This document shows positions 28,494-37,274 of a stretch of DNA of 64,000 nt, piece after piece. A program made the translations under genes and the position numbers. A model generated the notes under the pieces. It was not told the origin of the DNA and did not search any database. It was given only the letters and a program-made list of their open reading frames with translations. Source of the DNA: Nocardioides sp. (GTDB lineage Bacteria > Actinomycetota > Actinomycetes > Propionibacteriales > Nocardioidaceae); NCBI RefSeq assembly GCF_029937575.1, contig NZ_JAPYPS010000013.1, positions 1-64,000 of the forward strand. The letters run 5' to 3'. Positions within the stretch are counted from its first letter, which is position 1. Each line of letters starts with the position of its first letter.

Positions 28494-31186
28494 GTGACTT
28501 CGTCCAGTTCGCAGCCCTGGGACTGGGGTTGGGATCGGTCTACGCCCTGCTCGCCGTCGGGCTGGTGCTGATCTACCGCGGCTCGGGAACCATCAACCTC
28601 GCTCACGGGCACTTTGCCGTGCTCGCCGCCTTCCTTTTCGTGGAGCTGCGCGACAACCGGGGCCTGAGCACCGCCGTGACCCTGGTCCTGGTCGTCCTCC
28701 TCACGGCCGCGGTCGGCGGCTTGGTGCAGCTCTGCGTGATGCGGCCCTTGCGCGGGGCCAGCCCGATATCGCGGGTGATCGCCACGCTGGGGGTCCTCAC
28801 GGTCGTCAACGAGAGCCTGGCTCTCGCGTTCGGTGCCGAGCAGCAGGCGACCGAGCCGCTGCTGCCCACGGAGACCGTGCAGGTCGCGGGCGTCGTCCTC
28901 GGACGGCAGTCGCTCTACCTCGCGGTGATCGCCGTGCTCGTCGTCGCCGCACTCGTGGCGAGCTCCCGCACCCGCTTCGGCCTGGCACTCACCGCCTCCG
29001 CCGAGAACCCCCGCGCGGCCCGCGCCCTGGGGTGGTCACCCGAGGTCCTCGCGATGGCTACGTGGATCGTCGGCGGCGCGCTCGCCGGCCTCGCCGGGTC
29101 CCTGGTCTTCTCCACGACCTCCGGCTACTTCACGCTGGGGGGGCTCTCGCTGCTCATCGTCGGCGCGCTGGCAGCGGCTCTGTTCGCCCAGTTCAGGTCC
29201 TATCCGATGGCGCTGCTCGCCGGGTGGCTGCTCGCGATCGTGCAGAGCGAGGCCACGCAGTACACCGACATCACCGGCGTCTCCGACGCCATCCCGTTCA
29301 TCGCGATCGTGGTGATGCTCGTGATCCGGGGGCGCGGTCTCCCGGTGCGCGGCACGACCGCCGACCGGCTCCCGAGCGTGGGCAACGGACGGGTGCGGGC
29401 GGTGCCGGCACTGGTCGCGACCGGGCTGCTGGTCCTCCTGATGCAGACCACCTGGAAGCTGGACTACGACCTGCTCCAAGCGATCGTGGTCTCGATGTCG
29501 GTGGGGATCGTGGCACTCTCCATCGTCGTCCTGACCGGGTACGCCGGGCAGCTGAGCCTGGCCCAGATGGCACTGGCGGGCGTCGGCGCCTACGCCGCGG
29601 GCCGGCTGGTCGACGCACAGGGCTGGACCTTCGGACCGGCGTTGGTGGCGGGAATCGTCGCGGCCGGACTGGTCGGTCTCCTGCTCGGCCTCCCGGCCCT
29701 GCGCACGCGCGGGGTCAACCTGACGGTGGTCACGTTCGGGCTGGGCTTCGCCGTCTACGCCGTCCTCTTCAGCAGCACCGAGCTCACGGGAGGAACCGAC
29801 CAGACACAGATTCCCTTCCAGACCCTGTTCGGCCTCGAGATCGACCCCGTCCTCCACCTGCACACCTACGCCAGCGTGTGCGTGGTCGCTTTCGCGCTCG
29901 TCGCGCTGCTCATCGCGAACCTGCGTCGCGGTCGCGTCGGGCGCCGGCTGCTGGCCGTCCGCGTGAACGAGCGGGCGGCGGCCTCCATCGGGGTGAGTGT
30001 CTTCGCGGCCAAGCTCTATGCCTTCTCCCTCGCTGCCGCCATCGCAGGACTGGGTGGGGTGCTGCTGGCGTTCTCGTACTCCACGATCCTCTATGCCAAC
30101 CTGTTCGGGCCCTTCTCCTCGATCAACGTGATGACGGTGGCCGTGGTCGGGGGCGTCGGATACGCCCTCGGGCCCGCACTCGGCGTTCCGCTGGTCACGG
30201 GCGGGGTCGGGACCATCATCGCCGCGCAGCTCTCCGAGAGCATCGATGCTTACGTCCCGCTCGCCGGTGGCGTGATCCTGATCCTCTTGCTCATCGCCAG
30301 CCAGAACGGCGCTGCCGCAGCCATCAGCGCAGCCATTCCCGCCCGACTGCGCGCCTGGAGGTTGCCGCTCGGGGGCCGCCTGGTTCACGAGGTCGCGACA
30401 CCTCGCCAGGTCGAACCGATCGAGTCGCACTCACTCACCGTCAGCGGCGTCGTCCAACGATTCGGTGGGGTCACCGCCCTCTCGGAGGTGTCCCTGTTCG
30501 TGGAGCCCGGCAAGGTGCTGGGCCTCCTGGGACCCAATGGTGCCGGCAAGACCACCCTCGTCGACGTCGTCACGGGCTACGCCAGCCCGGCGCAGGGACG
30601 TGTGCTGCTCGGGAAGAACGACATCACCTCGTGGTCTGCGACCAAGCGGGCGCGCGCCGGCCTCGGCCGTACCTTCCAGAGCCTCGAGCTCTTTGACGAT
30701 CTCTCGGTGCGCGAGAACCTTCTCGCCGCCTCGGACCAGCGCGACGCGCTGGGCTACGTCACCGACCTGTTCTGGCCGGGTCGCGGTCGACTCACCACCA
30801 CGGCCGCGGCTGCGGTGGAGGAGCTCGGTCTCGGCGACGTCCTCGACAAGCTCCCCACCGAGCTCTCCTACGGGCAACGCCGCCTGGTCGCCATCGCTCG
30901 GGCCGTGTCCACGCGGCCCTCGGTCCTCCTCCTCGACGAGCCGGGAGCGGGCCTCGACGAGTCCGAGACCGCTGAGCTGGGTCACCTGATCCGGCGTCTG
31001 GCCCACGAGTGGGGCATGGGAGTTCTGCTCATCGAGCACGACGTCGCGATGGTGCTGCGGACCTCCGACGACGTGGTGGTGCTCGACTTCGGACGCACGA
31101 TCTTCACTGGTGCGCCCGGCCGGGTCAGCGACGATCCGACCGTGCGCACCGCCTACCTCGGCCTCCCGGCCACGGCAGACGTCTGA
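28490..31186 (+). CDS. Fused LivH-LivM-LivG-type ABC permease/permease/ATP-binding protein (898 aa)
   Basis: N-terminal LivH-like GLGSVYALLAVGLVLIYRGSGTINLAHG; middle LivM-like TGYAGQLSLAQMALAGVGAYAAG; C-terminal ATPase LLGPNGAGKTTLVDVVTGY, LSYGQRRLVAIARAVSTRPSVLLLDEPGAGLDESE. Confidence 0.93.
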   Translation: MSDFVQFAALGLGLGSVYALLAVGLVLIYRGSGTINLAHGHFAVLAAFLFVELRDNRGLSTAVTLVLVVLLTAAVGGLVQLCVMRPLRGASPISRVIATLGVLTVVNESLALAFGAEQQATEPLLPTETVQVAGVVLGRQSLYLAVIAVLVVAALVASSRTRFGLALTASAENPRAARALGWSPEVLAMATWIVGGALAGLAGSLVFSTTSGYFTLGGLSLLIVGALAAALFAQFRSYPMALLAGWLLAIVQSEATQYTDITGVSDAIPFIAIVVMLVIRGRGLPVRGTTADRLPSVGNGRVRAVPALVATGLLVLLMQTTWKLDYDLLQAIVVSMSVGIVALSIVVLTGYAGQLSLAQMALAGVGAYAAGRLVDAQGWTFGPALVAGIVAAGLVGLLLGLPALRTRGVNLTVVTFGLGFAVYAVLFSSTELTGGTDQTQIPFQTLFGLEIDPVLHLHTYASVCVVAFALVALLIANLRRGRVGRRLLAVRVNERAAASIGVSVFAAKLYAFSLAAAIAGLGGVLLAFSYSTILYANLFGPFSSINVMTVAVVGGVGYALGPALGVPLVTGGVGTIIAAQLSESIDAYVPLAGGVILILLLIASQNGAAAAISAAIPARLRAWRLPLGGRLVHEVATPRQVEPIESHSLTVSGVVQRFGGVTALSEVSLFVEPGKVLGLLGPNGAGKTTLVDVVTGYASPAQGRVLLGKNDITSWSATKRARAGLGRTFQSLELFDDLSVRENLLAASDQRDALGYVTDLFWPGRGRLTTTAAAAVEELGLGDVLDKLPTELSYGQRRLVAIARAVSTRPSVLLLDEPGAGLDESETAELGHLIRRLAHEWGMGVLLIEHDVAMVLRTSDDVVVLDFGRTIFTGAPGRVSDDPTVRTAYLGLPATADV

Positions 31187-31254
31187 CGGCCCCCGACGAG
31201 GCCCCCGACGAGGCCTCCGACGGGGCCTCCGACGGGGCCGCCGACGGGGCCTCC
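31185..31254. repeat. 12-bp tandem repeat (five full units plus a 10-bp degenerate unit)
   Basis: GACGGCCCCC, GACGAGGCCCCC, GACGAGGCCTCC, GACGGGGCCTCC, GACGGGGCCGCC, GACGGGGCCTCC between convergent genes. Confidence 0.9.
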
Positions 31255-31265
31255 GCGTCAGCGGA

Positions 31266-31883
31266 TCAGGAAGTTCGCACGGCGACGAACAACCCGTGGC
31301 TCTCGGCGCACACCACGTCACCGTGCCGGATCTCTCCGCGCATGACCCGCTTGCGGCCGTCCTCCGAGTCCAGCCACACGGCCAGGTCGAGGGGGACGTC
31401 GCCTGGCGTCGGGTTGCGGTAGTCCACGTGCAGGAACGCCGTGCGGGACCACGGCCGCCCCCCAGCGCTGCACAGGAGTCCGAGCACCTCGTCGAAGACC
31501 AGAGCCACGGCGCCGCCGTGCGCCACCTCCCCGCCGAGGTGGAAGTACTCGGTGAACGTCACCGTCGCCTCGACGCGGTCGGCGCTGACGCGATCGATCG
31601 TCAGGGGCGGCACGAGGGTCTGGCCACGGTCCGGCAACCCGAGCTGTCGTGCGAAGGGTGCAGGTCCCACGCCCGCCGAGGCTCGGAGCTGCTCGCTGAT
31701 CGTGCTCAGGCTGTCGGTGAGCTCGAGCATCGTGGCGCGATCCGGCTCCGCGTCGACGATCGCGTCCTGGACGCTGCGCAGCGAGGCGAGCAGGTCGCCG
31801 TACGCCGTCACGTCGGAGGGGTCGGTGAGTGGCTCGGTGTCCGGGACCCAGCTGGAGTCGGCGAACGGTGCGGCGGCGGTCAT
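31266..31883 (-). CDS. PaaI/hotdog-type thioesterase
   Basis: EYFHLGGEVAHGGAVALVFDEVLGLLCSAGGRPWSRTAFLHVDYRNPTPGDVPL; 4-bp overlap with thiolase. Confidence 0.8.
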   Translation of the reverse strand: MTAAAPFADSSWVPDTEPLTDPSDVTAYGDLLASLRSVQDAIVDAEPDRATMLELTDSLSTISEQLRASAGVGPAPFARQLGLPDRGQTLVPPLTIDRVSADRVEATVTFTEYFHLGGEVAHGGAVALVFDEVLGLLCSAGGRPWSRTAFLHVDYRNPTPGDVPLDLAVWLDSEDGRKRVMRGEIRHGDVVCAESHGLFVAVRTS

Positions 31884-33049
31884 GCCACCTCGATCACGAC
31901 GGCGCCGGCCTGGCCCCCGCCCGCACACATCGCGGCAACCGCGATGCCGCCGCCACGGCGGCCGAGCTCGTGGGTGAGGGTGGTGAGCATCCGGGCGCCG
32001 CTGGCAGCGACCGGGTGGCCGAGGCTGCAGCCGCTGCCAAAGACGTTGACGCGGTCCTCGTCGATGCCATGGACGCGACATGCGGCGAGCGGGACGGAGG
32101 CGAAGGCCTCGTTGATCTCCCAGAGCTCGACGTCGGCCATCGTCAGGCCGGCGCGGTCGAGGATGAAGGGGATCACGTCGACGGCACCCATCCCGGTGCG
32201 TGACGGGTCGACACCGATGGCCCCCCAGGCACGGACGTGAGCCAGGGGATCGAGCCCCTCACGACTGGCGACCTCGGAGCTCGTCAGGGTCAGTGCCGCC
32301 GCGGCGTCGTTGACGCCGCTGGCGTTGCCGGCGGTGACGCTGAAGCCATCGATCTCAGGGTGCAGCGGCTTCAGGGCGGCGAGCTTGTCCAGCGTGGTGG
32401 TGCGCCGCGGGCCCTCGTCGACTGCGAACTCGACCACGGACCCGTCGGCCTGAGGCACCTTGACCGTGACGATCTCGTCGTCGAACGTGCCGGCGTCGAT
32501 CGCCGCGACGGCGCGCATGTGGGAGCGATGGGCCCAGGCGTCCACCTCGTCGCGACGGAGCCCCACCTCGATCGCGGGGGCCCAACCGGTCGTGATGGTG
32601 ACGTCGTCGCCGGGACCCTCGGCGTACGGGTACGTCGGCGGGATGCCGACGCGCGGCTCAGTCGATCCGGGGACGCGCCAGTGCATGGTGGGCATCATCG
32701 ATGTCGACATCGCGCCGCCGGCGACCACGACACGGTCCATCCCGGCCCGGATGCTCGCCGCGGCGTTGCCCACCGCGGTCAGGCTGCCCGCGCAGTGCCG
32801 GTTGACGGCCTGCCCGGGCACCCGGGTCAGACCGAGACCGACCGCGGCGTGGCGAGCCAGGTCGCCACCGCCGTAGAGCGACTCGGCAAGGATCACGTCG
32901 TCGACCAGGTCCGCCGACAGTCCAGAGCGGGCGATCGCCTCGCCGACAGCCACCTGGGCGAGGTGCTCGGCGGAGGTGTCCCGCAGAGTTCCCTTGAAGG
33001 CCACCCCGATCGGAGTTCGTACGGCACTGACGATGACGGCCTCGGACAT
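31880..33049 (-). CDS. Thiolase (acetyl-CoA acetyltransferase family)
   Basis: VNRHCAGSLTAVGNAA active-site Cys, GNASGVNDAAAAL, EINEAFASVPLA, NVFGSGCSLGHPVAASGARM, CAGGGQAGAVVIE. Confidence 0.93.
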   Translation of the reverse strand: MSEAVIVSAVRTPIGVAFKGTLRDTSAEHLAQVAVGEAIARSGLSADLVDDVILAESLYGGGDLARHAAVGLGLTRVPGQAVNRHCAGSLTAVGNAAASIRAGMDRVVVAGGAMSTSMMPTMHWRVPGSTEPRVGIPPTYPYAEGPGDDVTITTGWAPAIEVGLRRDEVDAWAHRSHMRAVAAIDAGTFDDEIVTVKVPQADGSVVEFAVDEGPRRTTTLDKLAALKPLHPEIDGFSVTAGNASGVNDAAAALTLTSSEVASREGLDPLAHVRAWGAIGVDPSRTGMGAVDVIPFILDRAGLTMADVELWEINEAFASVPLAACRVHGIDEDRVNVFGSGCSLGHPVAASGARMLTTLTHELGRRGGGIAVAAMCAGGGQAGAVVIEVA

Positions 33050-33128
33050 GCGAGCTACCTCTTCCTGGGGTGGGTGCGTGATCGCGCGGCGCGTCTCAAC
33101 ACCACGGGCACCTCCAGCATCGCTTCAA

Positions 33129-33144
33129 TTGACGGTATCGTCAA
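33129..33144. promoter_or_regulatory. Operator copy TTGACG-GTAT-CGTCAA
   Basis: Perfect 6-4-6 palindrome upstream (minus strand) of the thiolase gene. Confidence 0.75.
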
Positions 33145-33588
33145 CTATGGCGCTTCCGCGGCAATAGCAGCCACGATCTGTTGAGCCGTGGAGCCCGTCG
33201 TGAAACCGCTGAACCGCACCGATCTCTCGCGGAACTGCCACCGGCCCTCCGCGTGCACCAGGTGGTCGCGGTAGGTGCCCCAGTGGTCGATGCCGTGCGG
33301 GGCGAAGAAGGCGAAGACGCTGCTGGCGGTGGCGTGGTCGTCCTCGACCTCGACCAGTCGGGAGCCCACGTGGTGGAAGCCCGGAAGGAGACGTCCTGCC
33401 TGTGCCATCTGGGTTCCTTGCTCCGTGGCGAAGGCCATCACCCCGGCGGGCCCGACGAACGCCCGGCCGGCCACCCGTAGGACGCCGTCGTCGGCGAAGA
33501 GCGAGGCGAACTCCTCGACGCGACCGGCGTCGCCGTAGGCGGTGTAGCGCGCCAGCAGGTTCTCGATCTCGCAGCGGGGGTCGGTCAT
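33145..33588 (-). CDS. NTF2/SnoaL-like nuclear transport factor 2 family protein
   Basis: IENLLARYTAYGDAGRVEEFASLFADDGVLRVAGRAFVGPAGV...THE fold-type pattern; overlaps LLM gene. Confidence 0.8.
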   Translation of the reverse strand: MTDPRCEIENLLARYTAYGDAGRVEEFASLFADDGVLRVAGRAFVGPAGVMAFATEQGTQMAQAGRLLPGFHHVGSRLVEVEDDHATASSVFAFFAPHGIDHWGTYRDHLVHAEGRWQFRERSVRFSGFTTGSTAQQIVAAIAAEAP

Positions 33589-34484
33589 CGCAGTGTGACC
33601 AGGTGGGGGCCGAGGCGCTCCAGCTCCTGCAGGCAGTCAGCCATCGACCGCGATGCGCACTGCCAGGTCAGCCATCCGACGCCGGCGTCGCGAAGCGCCG
33701 GGGTGTGGCGCTCGAGGTAGGACACCAGCGCGTCCGCGGTCCCGACGCCGTACGGGGCGAAGCAGACCTCGACCTGCTCGTCGCGACCCAGCTCTCGGCG
33801 TTCGGCCTTGATCTCCGTCACGCCGCGGGCGAGCTCGTCCACCGAGGACAGCACGTCGGTGCCCGTCACTGCCGCGGAGGCTGCACCCTGCTCGAACGGC
33901 ATCCACCCGTCGGCGAGCTCGGCGACGCGTCGTCGTGCGCGCCTGCTGTTCCCGCCGATCCAGATGGGAGGCCCTCCGGCCTGCGCCGGCCTCGGCAGCA
34001 TGACGTGGGAGTCGGTCGAGCCCGTGGGTTGAAAAGGCTCACCTGACCACGCCGTGCGCAGGTTGGCGATGGCAGTGTCGAAGCGAGCGCCACGTCCGGC
34101 GAAGTCGGCCTCGAGGGCCGCGAACTCGGAATCCACGTAGCCGGCACCCATGCCGAGGACGACCCGACCGCCGGAGAGCAGGTCGAGGCTCGCAGCGGCC
34201 TTGGCCGTGACGTAGGGGCTGCGATAGCCGGCGATGGCGAGGTTGGTCAACAAGGTGGTACGACGCGTGCTGGCGGCCATGAAGGCGAGCCCGACGAACG
34301 GGTCGAAGGAGTGGTGGCCGCCACGGGCCAGCCACGACTCGGCCGGAACGGGATGGTCGGTCGTCGACACGGCAGCGAACCCGGCCGCCTCGGCCGCGGC
34401 GGCGAGCTCGCCGAGACCTTCGGTCCCGGTCCACTCCGCGTAGTGCTTCACGGCGCGGGTCGGCATTTGGAAGTTGATCTGCAT
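33585..34484 (-). CDS. LLM class F420-dependent oxidoreductase
   Basis: AAEAAGFAAVSTTDHP, TNLAIAGYRSPYVTAKAAASLDLLSGGRVVLGMGAGY, PPIWIGGNSRRARRRVAELADGW. Confidence 0.9.
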   Translation of the reverse strand: MQINFQMPTRAVKHYAEWTGTEGLGELAAAAEAAGFAAVSTTDHPVPAESWLARGGHHSFDPFVGLAFMAASTRRTTLLTNLAIAGYRSPYVTAKAAASLDLLSGGRVVLGMGAGYVDSEFAALEADFAGRGARFDTAIANLRTAWSGEPFQPTGSTDSHVMLPRPAQAGGPPIWIGGNSRRARRRVAELADGWMPFEQGAASAAVTGTDVLSSVDELARGVTEIKAERRELGRDEQVEVCFAPYGVGTADALVSYLERHTPALRDAGVGWLTWQCASRSMADCLQELERLGPHLVTLR

Positions 34485-34510
34485 CGAGGCTCCTCATGGG
34501 TCACGACGAG

Positions 34511-34547
34511 CGCGACCGCCTCCACCGCAGTGGTGGAGGCGGTCGCG
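34511..34547. terminator. Perfect 16-bp stem / 5-nt loop hairpin between amidohydrolase and LLM genes
   Basis: CGCGACCGCCTCCACC-GCAGT-GGTGGAGGCGGTCGCG; lies just past the amidohydrolase stop on the minus strand. Confidence 0.6.
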
Positions 34548-34557
34548 AAGGGTGAGG

Positions 34558-35733
34558 TCAGGACGTCCGCGGGAAGCGGAAAAGCTCGCGGGCGTTGGTC
34601 TCGGCGATCTTGGTGACGACGTCGTCGGGCACGTCGGCCAGGACCTCGCCGGCGCGCTTGCGGCTGTTGGGCCAGTTGGAGTCGGAGTGGGGGTAGTCGA
34701 TCTCGAGCATCACCTTGTCGTGACCGATGAGGTCGAGGTTCTTCACCCCGAACTCGTCGTCGATGAAGCAGCCCCACAGGTGCTTCTTGAACAGCTCCGA
34801 GGGTCGGCTGTCGAAGTCGATGTTCTTCATGTAGTGCCGGTGGCGCTCCCAGACGAAGTCGGACCGCTCGAGGATGTAGGGGATCCAGCCGATGCCACCC
34901 TCGGCAAGTGAGAACTTCAGATTGGGGTGCCGCTGCAGCGCACCGGAGAAGAGCAGGTCGACCGTCGTCCACATCAGGTTGCTGGAGAACAGTGTGATCG
35001 CGACGGCGAACGGGGCGTCCGGCATCCGCATCTGTCCGGGCACGGCCTGCATGCCGGAGAAGGAGAACCCGGGAACGTACCCGGAGGAGCCGAAGTGCAG
35101 GGAGAGCACCATGTCGGTCTCCTCGCAGGCCCGGAAGAAGGGGGTCCACTCCTCGCTGTGAAAGCTGGGGAGGCCGAGCGGGACAGGGCTGTCGGGGAAC
35201 GAGATGGTTCGCGACCCCATGGCCGCGGTCCGGTAGACCTCGGCCGTGGCGAGCTCGATGTCCCAGATCGGGACGATGCTCATGGGGATGTAGCGGTCCG
35301 GGTAGGCCTGGCACCACTCCTCGGCGTAGTAGTCGTTCCATGCCTGCACCCCGAGGTGGGCGAGCTCCTTGTCCTCGGCGCGGAAGAAGACGCCACCGCC
35401 GAAGCCCGGGAACGACGGGAACAGCATCGCGGCCTGGACGCCGTCGAGGTCCATGTCCTTGACGCGGGCGGCCGGGTCGTAGCACCCGGGGATCATGTCC
35501 TCGTAGCGAACGGGGTCGAGCCCCCACTCCTCCGGCGGCTTGCCGGCGACCGCGTTCAGTCCGACGGTCGGGAAGACGTTGCCGTCGTAGACCCAGATGT
35601 GCTTGTCGTCCTTCTCGATGATCCGCGGGCCACGCTCCTTGAACTTCTCCGGCAGACGGTCCTGCCAGACGCGGGGGTGCTCGATGAGGTGGTCGTCGAC
35701 CGACACGATCTGGTGGTGCTCCTGCAGCGGCAT
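34558..35733 (-). CDS. Amidohydrolase family 2 (ACMSD-like)
   Basis: SVDDHLIEHPRVW N-terminal metal motif, LEIDYPHSDSNWP C-terminal motif. Confidence 0.88.
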   Translation of the reverse strand: MPLQEHHQIVSVDDHLIEHPRVWQDRLPEKFKERGPRIIEKDDKHIWVYDGNVFPTVGLNAVAGKPPEEWGLDPVRYEDMIPGCYDPAARVKDMDLDGVQAAMLFPSFPGFGGGVFFRAEDKELAHLGVQAWNDYYAEEWCQAYPDRYIPMSIVPIWDIELATAEVYRTAAMGSRTISFPDSPVPLGLPSFHSEEWTPFFRACEETDMVLSLHFGSSGYVPGFSFSGMQAVPGQMRMPDAPFAVAITLFSSNLMWTTVDLLFSGALQRHPNLKFSLAEGGIGWIPYILERSDFVWERHRHYMKNIDFDSRPSELFKKHLWGCFIDDEFGVKNLDLIGHDKVMLEIDYPHSDSNWPNSRKRAGEVLADVPDDVVTKIAETNARELFRFPRTS

Positions 35734-35808
35734 GGCGGATCCGTCTCCCTGGATTGATGGGTGGATGTGCTGGACATGTGGTGTGAGTCACGTCCACCAT
35801 AGAGGCAG

Positions 35809-35824
35809 TTGACGATTTCGTCAC
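35809..35824. promoter_or_regulatory. Operator copy TTGACG-ATTT-CGTCAC
   Basis: One mismatch; sits in the divergent region between amidohydrolase and the acyl-CoA dehydrogenase operon. Confidence 0.75.
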
Positions 35825-35856
35825 CTACCCGTCAGGATTCTCTCCAGGAGGCTGCG

Positions 35857-36141
35857 ATGAGTGAACCGACCCCGGTCGAGCGCGAGGACGAGGACGACCA
35901 CGACCTGCTCACCTACGGCGAGGCGGGCTTCCGCCTCTACGAAGCAGTACGTGACCAGCGAGCCCTGGTACAGCGGCTTCGCGAAGCCGGGTCGCCTGGG
36001 ATCGACGCAGCCGAGGCGCGTTTGAGCGGCTTGCAGGAGGCGGCCGACCGCAACTCTCGCCAACCGATCAACGACGAGAACTTCGAGCGGTTCTTCGGGT
36101 ACCCGGGGTTCGCCAAGCGCAATACGAAGGGTCAGGACTGA
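35857..36141 (+). CDS. Small acidic conserved-type hypothetical protein (94 aa)
   Basis: MSEPTPVEREDEDDHDLLTYGEAGFRLYEAVRDQRALVQRLREAG...; AGGAGG-like RBS upstream; first gene of operon. Confidence 0.7.
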   Translation: MSEPTPVEREDEDDHDLLTYGEAGFRLYEAVRDQRALVQRLREAGSPGIDAAEARLSGLQEAADRNSRQPINDENFERFFGYPGFAKRNTKGQD

Positions 36142-36146
36142 CGACG

Positions 36147-37274
36147 GTGTCAACTTCGCTGGACGTCGCCCCGGGGCCGGTCTCGACGCTCGATGAGCTG
36201 CGCGGGGAGGTCCGGGCGTTCCTCGCCGGCCAGACGTTCACCCCGCGGTGCGACCCCTGGGTGCGCGGCTTCGACCCGGGCTTCTCCCGAGCCGTGGGGG
36301 AGCGGGGCTGGATCGGGATGACCTGGCCGACCGAGCGCGGAGGTGGAGGCTCCTCGAACGTCGAGCGGTGGGTGGTGGCTGAGGAGTTGCTGCGCGCGGG
36401 CGCGCCGGTGGCCGGCCACTGGACGGCCGACCGCCAGACCGGCCCCTCGTTGCTCCGCTTCGGCACGCCGGCCTTGCAGGCTGAGCTGCTCCCCGCAATC
36501 CGGCGTGGGGAGGTCGTCGTCGGGCTCGGGATCAGCGAGTCGGAGGCCGGCTCCGACCTGGCCGCCCTGCGCACCGGCGCCAAGCGTGTCGACGGAGGGT
36601 GGGAGATCAGCGGCACCAAGATCTGGTCGTCCTCGGCTCACCACGCCACGCATGTCTACGTCTTGGCTCGCACTGACTCCTCGGGCTCACGGCACGACGG
36701 GATGACCGAGTTCCTGATCGACGCCGGCGCTGCGGGCCTGGAGGTGCGCCCGATTCTGGACCTCACCGGCGAGCACCACTTCAACGAGATGTACTTCGAC
36801 CGGGTCTTCGCACCCGACGCGCGCGTCCTCGGCGAGGTCGGTGCCGGCTGGAAGCAGATCACCGACCAGCTTGCCTTCGAGCGCGGCGGGCCGGATCGCT
36901 ACCTGAGCACCTACCCGCTGGTGCGCGCCATGCTGCGCCGGCTGCGACGTGCGCCGGACCGGGCGGCTACCGAGCGTCTGGGGGCTCTCACCGCTCGGCT
37001 GCTCGGGCTGAGACGCCTCGGGCTGGAGTTGGCCCACGAGCTCGACTCTGGCCGGGCGCCGAGCCAGAAGGGGGCTCGGCTCAAGCTGCTCGGCACGCTC
37101 TTCGAGCAGGACGTAGTGGAGACGGCGCGCTACGTCCTCGATGTCTGCGGGGCCGAGCCTGAGGACCTCGCCCTGTTGCACGACGCCATCCAGGTGGCAC
37201 CCGGAGCGACCATCCGCGGCGGCACCAGCGAGATCATGCGCACCGTCGTGGCGAGAGCAGAGGTCGGCCGATGA
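36147..37274 (+). CDS. Acyl-CoA dehydrogenase (large subunit type)
   Basis: GLGISESEAGSDLAALRTGAKRVDGGWEISGTKIWSS, IRGGTSEIMRTVVARAEVGR. Confidence 0.92.
   Translation: MSTSLDVAPGPVSTLDELRGEVRAFLAGQTFTPRCDPWVRGFDPGFSRAVGERGWIGMTWPTERGGGGSSNVERWVVAEELLRAGAPVAGHWTADRQTGPSLLRFGTPALQAELLPAIRRGEVVVGLGISESEAGSDLAALRTGAKRVDGGWEISGTKIWSSSAHHATHVYVLARTDSSGSRHDGMTEFLIDAGAAGLEVRPILDLTGEHHFNEMYFDRVFAPDARVLGEVGAGWKQITDQLAFERGGPDRYLSTYPLVRAMLRRLRRAPDRAATERLGALTARLLGLRRLGLELAHELDSGRAPSQKGARLKLLGTLFEQDVVETARYVLDVCGAEPEDLALLHDAIQVAPGATIRGGTSEIMRTVVARAEVGR

Noticed and set aside
29036-30430. 464-aa minus ORF within the transporter fusion
   Set aside because: Antisense to a strongly supported ABC permease; composition is artefactual.
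31185-31254. Considered as a CRISPR array
   Set aside because: 12-bp units with no spacers and no cas genes; it is a simple tandem repeat.
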